Shown here: piece by piece, positions 1 to 8,015 of the stretch
Position numbering within the stretch: position 1 is the stretch's first letter
How the letters are laid out: each line of letters opens with the position of its first letter
NCBI GenBank assembly: GCA_963768075.1
Contig: CAVYHD010000050.1
Coordinates: 124,001 to 188,000 of the forward strand
DNA from: QHXW01 sp963768075
GTDB lineage: Bacteria > Acidobacteriota > Terriglobia > Bryobacterales > Bryobacteraceae
Direction of reading: 5' to 3'
DNA: 64,000 bases
The notes under the pieces: model-generated
Seen by the model: only the letters and a program-made list of their open reading frames with translations
Database searches by the model: none
Told to the model about the DNA's origin: nothing
Program-made: the position numbers and the translations under genes

Positions 1-1704
1 AGATCCACCATGTTGCCGGCCTCTTTCGCGGCCATGGTGCCGGTGTTCATCGCCAAACCCACATCGGCCTGCGCCAGCGCCGGCGCATCGTTGGTGCCGT
101 CCCCCGTCATCGCTACCAGCCGCCCGCCCGCCTGTTCCTTCTTGATGAGATCCATCTTCTGCTTGGGGGTCGCCTGCGCCAGAAAATCATCCACGCCGGC
201 TTCCGCCGCAATGGCCGCCGCGGTGAGCGGATTGTCGCCGGTGATCATGACGGTCCGGATGCCGATCGCGCGCAGCTGATCGAAGCGCTCGCGCATTCCG
301 CCCTTGACGACGTCTTTCAGATGAATCACGCCAAGGACCTTCGGCCCGTCCGCCACCACCAGCGGTGTTCCTCCCGAGCGCGCGATGTGATCCGTCACTT
401 CGGTGAGACGCCGCGGAATCGTCCCGCCGTGCCCCTTCACGAACTCGATGACGGATTCGGTGGCGCCCTTGCGCACCATGCGCTGGTCCAGGTCCACACC
501 GCTCATGCGCGTCTGCGCGGAGAACTCGATGAACTTGGCTTCGTGCTCCGAAACCTCGCGCCCGCGAAGCTGATATTTCTCCTTCGCCAGCACCACGATC
601 GACCGTCCCTCCGGCGTCTCGTCGGCGAGGCTCGAAAGCTGCGCGGCATCGGCCAGATCAGCAGGCGAAACGCCCTCCACCGGAATGAACTCCACCGCCT
701 GGCGGTTGCCGAGCGTGATGGTGCCGGTCTTGTCGAGGAGCAGCGTGTTGACGTCGCCCGCGGCTTCCACCGCCTTGCCGCTCATGGCCAGCACATTATG
801 CTGCATTACGCGATCCATGCCGGCGATGCCGATCGCCGATAGCAAGCCGCCGATCGTCGTCGGTATCAAGCACACCAACAGCGAGATCAACACGGCGATG
901 CTGGGCACCTTGCCCGCGCCCGTGGCCGTTACACTGTATTGCGCGAATGGCGGCAGAGTCACCACGGCCAGCAGGAACACCAGCGTCAGACCCCGCAATC
1001 ACAATATTGAGCGCGATTTCGTTGGGCGTCTTCTGCCGCTGTGCGCCCTCCACCAGCGCGATCATGCGATCCAGGAACGTTTCGCCCGGGTTCGATGTGA
1101 TCTTGATCTTGATCCCGTCTGATAAAACCTTGGTTCCACCCGTCACAGCGCTGCGGTCGCCGCCGGATTCGCGGATCACGGGCGCGCTTTCTCCGGTGAT
1201 GGCGGATTCATCCACGCTCGCGATGCCCTCAATTACTTCGCCGTCGCCGGGAATGATGTCGCCCGGGTTGCACACCACTATGTCGCCCTGCCGGAGCTGG
1301 CTCGCGGCGGTGTCCTCGATCTTATTCCCGTTCTTCAGCCGGTGCGCCACCGTCTCAGTTTTGGTCTTGCGGAGCGTGTCGGCCTGCGCCTTGCCGCGCC
1401 CTTCCGCCATGGCTTCGGCGAAGTTCGCGAATAGCACCGTGAACCACAGCCAGAGCGTGATCTGGAAGGTAAAGCTCAGATCGGGGGCCGCCGCCCGCCA
1501 GTCGCGCAAAACTAGAACCGTGGTCAGCGCCGCGCCCACTTCCACAACGAACATCACCGGGTTCTTCATCATGGTGACGGGATTCAGCTTCACCACCGAG
1601 TCCCAGATGGCCCGCTTGACGATCGGCGGATCGAACAGCGGACGGGCCCGCCGCCGTTTCGTGGGCAGAATGTTGACCGTCGGGTTTTGACTCTCCACGA
1701 GCAT
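1..1704 (-). CDS. kdpB: K+-transporting P-type ATPase subunit B (left end cut off, one frameshift)
   Basis: Catalytic subunit of the KdpFABC potassium pump in the inner membrane. The N-terminal 240 residues read normally (TGES actuator loop in AITGESAPV). At about 990-994, in a run of four C on the plus strand, one extra base moves the reading frame. Past it the same strand reads on in another frame with the P-type phosphorylation motif DKTGTIT (about 740-720) and the hinge motif TGDGTNDAP (about 110-82), and it runs off position 1 without a stop. The start lies 3 nt after the kdpA stop, so the two are co-transcribed. kdpC would lie beyond the left edge. The single indel in a homopolymer makes sequencing error as likely as real inactivation. 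Confidence 0.93.
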
Positions 1705-1707
1705 GTT

Positions 1708-3521
1708 CTAACTCCAGACCGGCAGGATCAGCATGGAAAAGAGCTGGTGCCGCATCATCAGGAAATGTTCGACCACCGGACCGAGCGTGAGCGCCGGGAA
1801 GAACGTCAGCGCGCCGACGATCAGCACCACGCCGACCAGCAGTCCGACGAACAGCGGACCGTTCGTCGGCAGCGTGCCGGCCGAGGCAGGCACCAGTTTC
1901 TTTCGCGCCAGGCTGCCGGCCACCGCCAGCAACGGAATGATCATGAGGAACCGGCCGATCAGCATGGCCATGCCGGTCGTAATGTTGTACCAGGGCGTGT
2001 TGGCATTCAGGCCCACAAACGCGCTGCCGTTGTTCCCGGTGCTGCTCGATAGGCGTAGAGAATCTCGGAAAGGCCGTGAGGACCGTTATTGCCCAGGTTG
2101 CCGGTCGCGGACCCCGGCGGATTGATCCAGCTATCCTTGGCGAAGTGTATGACGGCGCCTGTGCCCGAGAACAAGAGAATGCTGCCCGCGAGCACCAGGA
2201 CCGCGAGCATCACCATCTTGACTTCCTTCTGCTCAATCTTTTTGCCCAGATATTCCGGTGTCCGGCCCACCATCAATCCGGCGATGAACACCGAGAGTAT
2301 GGCAAACATGAGCATGCCGTACATCCCGGCGCCAACTCCTCCGAAGACCACTTCACCCAGCTCGATGTTCACGAGCGGCACCAGGCCGCCCAGCGGCGTG
2401 AAGCTATCGTGCATGCTGTTAACGGCGCCGCAGCTCGCGTCCGTCGTAACCGTCGCGAACAGTGCCGAGTTGGCGATGCCGAAGCGCACTTCCTTGCCTT
2501 CCATGTTTCCGCCGGTCTGCGCCGCCGTGGGCGAGTTCTCTATTCCCAAAGCCGTCACGATCGGGTTTCCGGCCTGTTCCGCCGTGTACGCGACCAACAC
2601 GCCGGCAAAGAACAGCACACTCATGGCGGCGAAGATCGCCCAGCCCTGCCTCGTATCCTTCACCATCTTTCCAAACGTATAGGTAAGGCCCGCCGGAATT
2701 GCAAAGATCGAGAGCAATTGGAGAAAATTCGAAAGCGGCGTGGGATTTTCGAACGGATGCGACGAGTTGGCATTAAAGAAGCCGCCGCCATTGGTGCCCA
2801 GCATCTTGATCGCTTCCTGCGAAGCCACTGGCCCTTGCGCGATGATCTGGGTTCCGCCCTCTAGCGTGGTTACTTTCGTATAAGGGCTCAGATTCTGGAT
2901 CACTCCCTGCGATGCGAACAGGACGGCGATCAGGACCGACAGCGGCAGCAGCACATAAACCGTGGCGCGCGTCATATCGACCCAGAAGTTGCCGATCTTC
3001 TCGCTCGAATGCCGCGCGAAGCCCCGGATCAGAGCAATGGCGATCGCCATTCCGGCCGCCGCCGAAAAGAAGTTGTGCGTGGCAAGGCCGGCCATCTGCG
3101 TCAGGTAGCTCATGGTGGTTTCCGGCGTGTAGGCCTGCCAGTTTGTGTTGCTGGTGAAGCTGACGGCGGTGTTGAAAGCCAGGTCAGGCGTCATCGCGGT
3201 TGCACCCTGCGCGGCGTGGGCGGTTCCGAATCCCTGCGGGTTGAACGGCAACAAGCCTTGAATGCGTTGGATCAGGTAGGTGAGCAGCAGGCTCACCAGG
3301 CTGAACATCAGCAAGGAAGTGGCGTATCCGGTCCAGCGCTGTTCCTGATCTTCCGTGACCCCGCAAAGCTTGTATATGCCGTTCTCCAGCGGCCGCAGCA
3401 CCGGATGTAGCCAGGTGCGTTCGCCCGCGAATACGCGCGCCATAAAAACTCCCAGCGGCTTGGTCAGCGCGAGAATCACCAGGAAAAACGCGGCAATCTG
3501 TAACAGTCCATTAAGAGTCAT
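1708..3521 (-). CDS. kdpA: K+-transporting ATPase subunit A (one frameshift near the C-terminus)
   Basis: Channel-like subunit that binds and carries K+ in KdpFABC; about 600 residues, multiple membrane segments. Selectivity-filter signatures are visible: SNTNWQ (about residue 123), GTNGGGF (about 245) and TTDASCG (about 360). The frame breaks near 2050, where one T seems to be missing; restoring it gives a continuous YAYSSSTGNNGSAFVG stretch into the last 100 residues (WYNITTG, VVEHFLM). It starts 12 nt after kdpF. The break leaves about 84% of the protein in the first frame. Confidence 0.93.
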
Positions 3522-3533
3522 GCGGCCCTCCGG

Positions 3534-3617
3534 TCAGAATTTCTCCGGGCGCAATAGCGCGTATACCAGGTACACGGCCAACGCCAACGAAATCACACCA
3601 GCAATCAGATAATCCAT
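3534..3617 (-). CDS. kdpF: KdpF, small stabilising subunit of the potassium pump
   Basis: A 27-residue hydrophobic peptide, MDYLIAGVISLALAVYLVYA followed by LLRPEKF. Length, single membrane helix and the RPEKF end are the hallmarks of KdpF, which stabilises the KdpABC complex in the membrane. It sits between the small membrane ORF and kdpA, with a GGTGCTCC sequence just upstream of its ATG as a weak ribosome site. Confidence 0.9.
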   Translation of the reverse strand: MDYLIAGVISLALAVYLVYALLRPEKF

Positions 3618-3626
3618 GGAGCACCT

Positions 3627-3711
3627 CTAGAGACGGTCACATCCGCGCACGTAGGCCCAGCTCACGAAGAAAAAAGAGAACAGCGAGGGCGATAAACAAC
3701 AAATCCAGCAT
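3627..3711 (-). CDS. 27-residue membrane ORF leading kdpF (frameshift in a poly-A run)
   Basis: Starting at ATG 3711 the sequence reads MLDLLFIALAVLFF and then leaves frame at a run of six A (plus strand 3670-3675). Reading that run as five gives FVSWAYVRGCDRL and a TAG at 3627-3629, exactly 27 codons. The corrected peptide is one membrane helix followed by a WAYVRGCDRL tail. My recollection, not checked here, is that short ORFs with a similar tail precede kdpFABC in other bacteria. It lies 9 nt after usp and 9 nt before kdpF. As written, the frame ends at a TGA after LRARM. Probably a KdpF-like accessory peptide; function unknown. Confidence 0.6.
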
Positions 3712-3720
3712 CTGATCCTT

Positions 3721-4197
3721 TCAGACTCCCAGTAGTGCCACACTATGGCCGGCGCGCGCCAGTACCTTCGCCAGGTTCGCTTCCGCCGTCGGCCACCAGC
3801 GCTTCTTCGTGGCCATTACGACAAGCGAGTTCGGCGGCAGAATCTGCTCGCTGCCGCGGTCCAGATCTCTCGCGAACCCGACGCGAATATCAGACTGCAC
3901 ACCCGCCTCCCGGACCACTGCTGCCAGCCTTCGCTCCAGAAATGCCGCCGAAACGTCCGGCTTATCCAGCGGCAGAGGGAACGGCACCACATGCACCGCG
4001 AACAGCGTAACATGCGCGGCGAGGTTCTTTGTGAGCGCGGCGGCCTCGGCCAACGCCGCTTTGGTCAACTCGGCGGAGGTGTAGGGCACAAACACCCGAA
4101 GCTCGCCCGTGCCGCGATGCAGCTTCGCGAACCCACGCAGACTGCGCTCGTCGAGCCGCAGCACCAGCTGCTCCGGCAATGCTCGGTTGGTTGACAT
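3721..4197 (-). CDS. Universal stress protein (UspA) family, first gene of the kdp operon
   Basis: 158 residues. The region from about residue 30 to the end has the UspA alpha/beta fold: RVFVPYTSAE strand start, ALTKNLAAHVTLFAVHVVP, and a C-terminal SLVVMATKK...SVALLGV strand. The glycine-rich GxxGx9GS ATP loop is absent, so it resembles the non-ATP-binding branch. It opens the kdp operon (9 nt to the next ORF), with the 11-bp repeats directly upstream. KdpD sensor kinases carry a Usp domain; a free-standing Usp here could play a related sensing role (inference). Confidence 0.8.
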   Translation of the reverse strand: MSTNRALPEQLVLRLDERSLRGFAKLHRGTGELRVFVPYTSAELTKAALAEAAALTKNLAAHVTLFAVHVVPFPLPLDKPDVSAAFLERRLAAVVREAGVQSDIRVGFARDLDRGSEQILPPNSLVVMATKKRWWPTAEANLAKVLARAGHSVALLGV

Positions 4198-4234
4198 TGT
4201 GGTCGCTCCACCTAACAGGCTAGGCGGGGAGGCA

Positions 4235-4274
4235 TTAAGAAGTCGTTAACAAAGCGTTGAGAATTTCTTAGCGA
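4235..4274 (-). promoter_or_regulatory. Tandem direct repeats with 11-bp period, KdpE/OmpR-type operator candidate
   Basis: On the plus strand TTAAGAA begins at 4235, TTAACAA at 4246, TTGAGAA at 4257 and a weaker TTAGCGA at 4268, each 11 bp apart. Read with the operon, these are TTCTTAA, TTGTTAA and TTCTCAA. Half-sites spaced by one helical turn are how OmpR/PhoB-family regulators, including KdpE, bind DNA. The array ends 38 bp upstream of the usp start, a position suited to activation of the usp-kdp operon. No kdpD or kdpE gene lies in the window. Confidence 0.55.
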
Positions 4275-4328
4275 GCAGAATCTGTAGGATACGGGAACTG
4301 GCGTCCGGGCGCTCAAGCGCTCAGGCGA

Positions 4329-5039
4329 TCATTGTGGCGAGGCGTGCGTTTTGGAGAATTTCCGGCTGAGGTCCGGCCAGAATTCTTTGAGTACATTTAA
4401 CGCCGTATCGACCGCGAGTTGAGTCCCGAGCGACGATATCGCGTCCGATGCGTTTCGATTGCTCGGATAGTAAGCCTCGGAAATCGCCACCGCCGTCGAG
4501 TTGCCGACGACTTCGGAAAAGTTGAACTGCGTACCGCCCGAATCTGTGTGGGTCCAGAAGATCTGGCCAATCGCGTACGTGAGCCGCGTCCATCCACTTC
4601 CCGTGCCGCGGCGGAAATAGCGGGGATCCTGGTGGAGAATCGTGGGGAAAATTCCTTCGGTCATGTAATTGCCAATCGCAAAGTCGGCATAAGCCGCTCC
4701 GAGGTATTTGGCGTACCCCTGGACTCCTTGCCCGAATGCCGGAGTCGAGTTCGATATCTGGGCCTCGCCCGCAAATACAGCGGCTAGGGCGATGGTGCCG
4801 CGGTCAAAGGTGTCCATGGCCGCGAGTTTGAACTTTTCCTTCGGTCCGATGGGTTTGTATTCCGCCAAGGTTGGCGATGTGCGGAAGTTCGGAATGATAC
4901 CGAAGATTCGCTTGCTGGGCGAACCATCGCTGGGCGCGGTGGTTCCCGGCTGGACCGGATCGGTGGGAGTACCTTGCTGGCACAACAACGCGACCGGCAG
5001 AATCATCAGGGCGATCGGCGTTCGCAGAGTCAGACACAT
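4329..5039 (-). CDS. Exported protein of unknown function
   Basis: 236 residues with an N-terminal signal peptide (hydrophobic to about residue 20), then a low-complexity Gly/Pro/Ser linker (about 23-42) and a single conserved-looking domain with GNYMTEGIFPTILHQDP, YFRRG and several Gly/Ala-rich helices. The motif looks familiar from unannotated acidobacterial exported proteins, but I cannot assign a function. The N-terminal Cys at about position 20 lacks a good lipobox. It stands alone: 131 bp after it lies the usp-kdp promoter, and 73 bp separate it from cinA, whose operon runs the same way. Confidence 0.75.
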   Translation of the reverse strand: MCLTLRTPIALMILPVALLCQQGTPTDPVQPGTTAPSDGSPSKRIFGIIPNFRTSPTLAEYKPIGPKEKFKLAAMDTFDRGTIALAAVFAGEAQISNSTPAFGQGVQGYAKYLGAAYADFAIGNYMTEGIFPTILHQDPRYFRRGTGSGWTRLTYAIGQIFWTHTDSGGTQFNFSEVVGNSTAVAISEAYYPSNRNASDAISSLGTQLAVDTALNVLKEFWPDLSRKFSKTHASPQ

Positions 5040-5112
5040 TTCGCCAACACAGCTCCTGGTCTAATGGATGTAGCTTCCAGCGGAAGGTTTCCAAATTTCT
5101 CTGGTTCGTGCC

Positions 5113-6351
5113 TTAGGAAACAATTGTGCACTTTCTTCGCAGCATATCCAGCGCCATTTGCGTGGCGAAAACGCGGATGCGCGCGCGGTCGCCTAGAAAT
5201 ATGCGGTGCGTTACCTGGCAGCCCGAGGCGTCGGAAAGGGCTACATATACCGTGCCGACGGGAACGTTTTCACTGGGCTCGGGACCGGCCTCGCCGGTGA
5301 TGGAGAGCGCGAAACTCGCGCCCGTCCGGCGGCGCGCGCCGTTGGCCATGGCTTCAGCCGTCTCTTTGCTCACGGCGCCGGACTGTTCCACGATTTCCTC
5401 GCTGACGCCCAGCAACTCGGTCTTCATCTTGTTCGAGTAGACCAGGAACCCACCCAGAAAATAGTGCGAACTTCCGGGTATCGATGTAATTCGTTGCGCC
5501 AGCAGTCCTCCGGTCATGCTTTCCGCCACCGCGAGCGAGGCGCCTCGTTTTTTTAGCAATTCGCCGATGACCACTTCGAGTGAGTCGCCATTGCGCGAAT
5601 AGACGCGATCGCCGAGCAGCATCTCGATGGGCGCGGCGACCTCGGCCAGCAGGGCCATGGCGTCGGCCTCGGCCTCGCTATGCGCGCGCAGATGCACCTG
5701 AATATCTCCATCCCCGGCCAAAATGGTGGTCACGGGGTTCTCGTACTTTTTGTAAACGGGCGAGATGGTTTGGTCGAGATCGGACTCGGCCATGCCAGCG
5801 ACCCGGAATACCAAGGTGCGGATGACCTGTTTGGGAACCACGCGGACGAGGCGCGGCAGGCATTGCCGGGTAAACATGGCCTTCAGTTCGTGGGGCGGGC
5901 CGGGCAGGAGAACGATGGAGGTGTGCGACTCATCGATCCATTGTCCGGGCGCGGTGCCGCGGTCATTGGGCAGAATATCCGCGCCTTCGATGATGAACGC
6001 CTGCCGCCGGTTGACCTCGGCCATTTTGCGATTCGCCTGGCGGAACCGCTGTTCGAGCTGGTCAGAGATCTCGGGGTGAAAGACTAGCTTGCGATCGATG
6101 GCGACCGCGACGGCGTCGCGCGTGACGTCGTCTTCGGTGGGACCAAGTCCGCCCGAAAGGATCACGATTTCGGCGCGAGACATGGCGCGGCGCACGGCAT
6201 CCGCGACATGGTCGCGGTTGTCCCCCACGACATACTTGGTCGTGACCTCAACGCCCAGGTTATTCAACTGCTCAGTTAAGAAAAGGGAATTCGTGTCGAG
6301 CCGTTGCGGCGTCAGAAGCTCCGAACCGACCGCGATAATTTCGGCGTTCAT
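5113..6351 (-). CDS. cinA: CinA-like protein, nicotinamide-nucleotide amidase
   Basis: 412 residues. The N-terminal half is the MoCF-like COG1058 domain (IIAVGSELL, LSGGLGPTEDDVTRDAVA, LLPGPPHEL). The C-terminal half from about residue 255 is the CinA amidase domain (LAVAESMTGGLLAQRITSIP, ALSITGEAGP, VGTVYVAL). The family recycles NMN by deamidation and hydrolyses ADP-ribose; in some bacteria it is linked to competence. It is the last gene of the rimO-yacG-pgpA-propeller-cinA run, starting 2 nt after the preceding stop. Confidence 0.95.
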   Translation of the reverse strand: MNAEIIAVGSELLTPQRLDTNSLFLTEQLNNLGVEVTTKYVVGDNRDHVADAVRRAMSRAEIVILSGGLGPTEDDVTRDAVAVAIDRKLVFHPEISDQLEQRFRQANRKMAEVNRRQAFIIEGADILPNDRGTAPGQWIDESHTSIVLLPGPPHELKAMFTRQCLPRLVRVVPKQVIRTLVFRVAGMAESDLDQTISPVYKKYENPVTTILAGDGDIQVHLRAHSEAEADAMALLAEVAAPIEMLLGDRVYSRNGDSLEVVIGELLKKRGASLAVAESMTGGLLAQRITSIPGSSHYFLGGFLVYSNKMKTELLGVSEEIVEQSGAVSKETAEAMANGARRRTGASFALSITGEAGPEPSENVPVGTVYVALSDASGCQVTHRIFLGDRARIRVFATQMALDMLRRKCTIVS

Positions 6352-6353
6352 TC

Positions 6354-7382
6354 TTAGGAGAGCAGACGTCCTTGAATGCCCACATCTACGCGGAATAAGG
6401 CGTTGGTGGTGGCCACCACCAACGATCGAGAAGGCGTAAAGGCCAGGCCCACGATGCCGGGACCGGAAAGGAAAAGTTCCGGTTCGCGATTCTGGTTGAA
6501 ACGGACCACGCCTTTGCGGCCTCCGAACGAGGCCGCCACGTAGAGCCGGTCTTCGGCGTCGAACGCGATCCCTTGCGGACGGCCCAGACCTCGGTAAAAC
6601 ACCTCGACTTCCCCCGTGTGCGAAACGCGATAGACGGAATCGAAGCTTGACGTGGTGGGCCCGGAAACGTACAGATACTCATCGGGACCGAACGCCAGGT
6701 GATAGGCGGCAATGGATGGCTCGAGGGTGGCGAAAACGAAGATCTGCCGGTTGGGGGCGATCTTGAAGATTGTGCCGGAGCGGTCGCCGACGTAGAGATT
6801 GTTCTCCCGGTCAAACGCCAAGCCGGTGGCCACGCCCATGCCCTCGACGAAAACCGACATATTGCCGGTAGGCGTGACCTGGTATACCACGCCATCGAAT
6901 CGGCTGGAGATGTACAGAAGGCCCTGCGCATCAAAGGCCATGGCGGTAGCGTTCATCAGGTCGTTAATAAACGGCTTGACGCTGTAGTTCAGGTCGATCT
7001 TATAGACGGCAACGGCAACCTTCTGGCCGCGCGATCCGCTGAAAGTTGTGTAGACATTGCCAAAGGTGTCGACCGAAGGGTTGGTAACGGGATGCAAGCT
7101 CTCGGCGATCTGAATGCCGATATCACAGGTCCAAGCCTGGCTCGACTGCTCTCCGTTTTGAACCACGAGCTCACCTTCGGAAACGCCGTCCGGGACGCGC
7201 ACGATCATAAAAGAATCCGAGCCAATGATCACCGGCGCCGCCACTTCGCCGATGGTTACCCGCGGGCGGCTCGACTTGGCAAACCCCCGTCCCTGAATCT
7301 GGAATTCCCCACCCGCAATGGCCGCCACGGGCGATACCTGCGCGATTTGGGGACGTCCGTTGCTCTCTTTGCGAATACCCAT
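6354..7382 (-). CDS. IPT/TIG domain plus NHL-type beta-propeller protein
   Basis: 342 residues from ATG 7382. Residues about 8-95 form an IPT/TIG immunoglobulin-like domain (AAIAGGEFQIQGRGF); about 110-335 form repeated propeller blades of the kind GLAFDRENNLYVGDRSG and GIAFDAEDRLYVAASFG. There is no signal peptide from this start, and the frame is open further upstream only by overlap with pgpA. The start 2 nt after the pgpA stop fits tight coupling. Propellers of this sort bind ligands or partners; nothing visible gives a catalytic role. Its conserved-looking place between pgpA and cinA is unexplained. Confidence 0.8.
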   Translation of the reverse strand: MGIRKESNGRPQIAQVSPVAAIAGGEFQIQGRGFAKSSRPRVTIGEVAAPVIIGSDSFMIVRVPDGVSEGELVVQNGEQSSQAWTCDIGIQIAESLHPVTNPSVDTFGNVYTTFSGSRGQKVAVAVYKIDLNYSVKPFINDLMNATAMAFDAQGLLYISSRFDGVVYQVTPTGNMSVFVEGMGVATGLAFDRENNLYVGDRSGTIFKIAPNRQIFVFATLEPSIAAYHLAFGPDEYLYVSGPTTSSFDSVYRVSHTGEVEVFYRGLGRPQGIAFDAEDRLYVAASFGGRKGVVRFNQNREPELFLSGPGIVGLAFTPSRSLVVATTNALFRVDVGIQGRLLS

Positions 7383-7384
7383 CT

Positions 7385-7852
7385 TTAATAAAGATTGAAA
7401 CACCCCGCCACGAATAAGACAAGTGCCGCGTAAATACCGGCCATCAGATCGTCGGCCACGATACCGGCGCCGCCTGGAAGTTTTTCCAGCTGGCGGACGG
7501 GCGGTGGTTTCCAGATGTCGAAGAGCCGAAACAGGAGAAATGCGGCGATCCACGACCGGTAATTCGGCGGACCGGCGGCGGCCAACGCCAGCCACTGGCC
7601 CAGCACTTCGTCTACCACCACCCGCTGCGGATCCTTTTGCCGCATCTCGCGCGCGGTAAGGCCGGCAGCCCAGATGGCGGGCCAGGTACTGGCGATGGCA
7701 AGCGGCGCGAGCCACATCGCGTGCCAGCCCGCGTAACGTACCAGGAGCCAGGCGATGGCAAGCGCGGCGAGCGAGCCCGCGGTTCCTGGTCCGAAGGGAG
7801 CATAGCCGCAGCCGAACCAGGTCGAGATCAGATTCGCGGCCTTAGTCTTCAT
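7385..7852 (-). CDS. pgpA: Phosphatidylglycerophosphatase A
   Basis: 155 residues. Removes the phosphate of phosphatidylglycerophosphate to give phosphatidylglycerol. Family features are clear: N-terminal WFGCGYAPFGPGTAGS, central DPQRVVVDEVLGQW with the metal-binding acidic residues, FRLFDIWKPPPVRQLE, and C-terminal GAGIVADDLMAGIYA. Several membrane helices. It overlaps the end of yacG by 11 nt, pointing to translational coupling. Confidence 0.95.
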   Translation of the reverse strand: MKTKAANLISTWFGCGYAPFGPGTAGSLAALAIAWLLVRYAGWHAMWLAPLAIASTWPAIWAAGLTAREMRQKDPQRVVVDEVLGQWLALAAAGPPNYRSWIAAFLLFRLFDIWKPPPVRQLEKLPGGAGIVADDLMAGIYAALVLFVAGCFNLY

Positions 7853-8015
7853 CCTCGTTGTCCGGCTGACCCTCGGCCGGCTGGTTCGCGGGGGTCGAGA
7901 TCACGTACTTGCCGGACGCCCAATTTCCAAGATCGAGAAGGCGGCAGCGCTCACTGCAGAAAGGGAATTCGGGATTCGCTTTCGCAACCTCCTTGCGGCA
8001 GATCGGGCAGATCAT
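7842..8015 (-). CDS. yacG: DNA gyrase inhibitor YacG, small zinc protein
   Basis: 57 residues starting at ATG 8015. The family zinc site is complete: Cys3 and Cys6 (CPIC) with Cys20 and Cys24 (CSERC), followed by the signature RLLDLGNWASGKYVI and an acidic, disordered tail ending DNEDED. YacG binds GyrB and blocks gyrase. Its start overlaps the rimO stop by 4 nt and its end overlaps pgpA by 11 nt. A longer in-frame reading upstream exists but it lies inside rimO and is not supported. Confidence 0.92.
   Translation of the reverse strand: MICPICRKEVAKANPEFPFCSERCRLLDLGNWASGKYVISTPANQPAEGQPDNEDED

Noticed and set aside
7383..7715. N-terminal extension of the TIG/propeller protein
   Set aside because: Arg/Gly/Ala-rich shadow of pgpA; the start 2 nt after the pgpA stop is far better.
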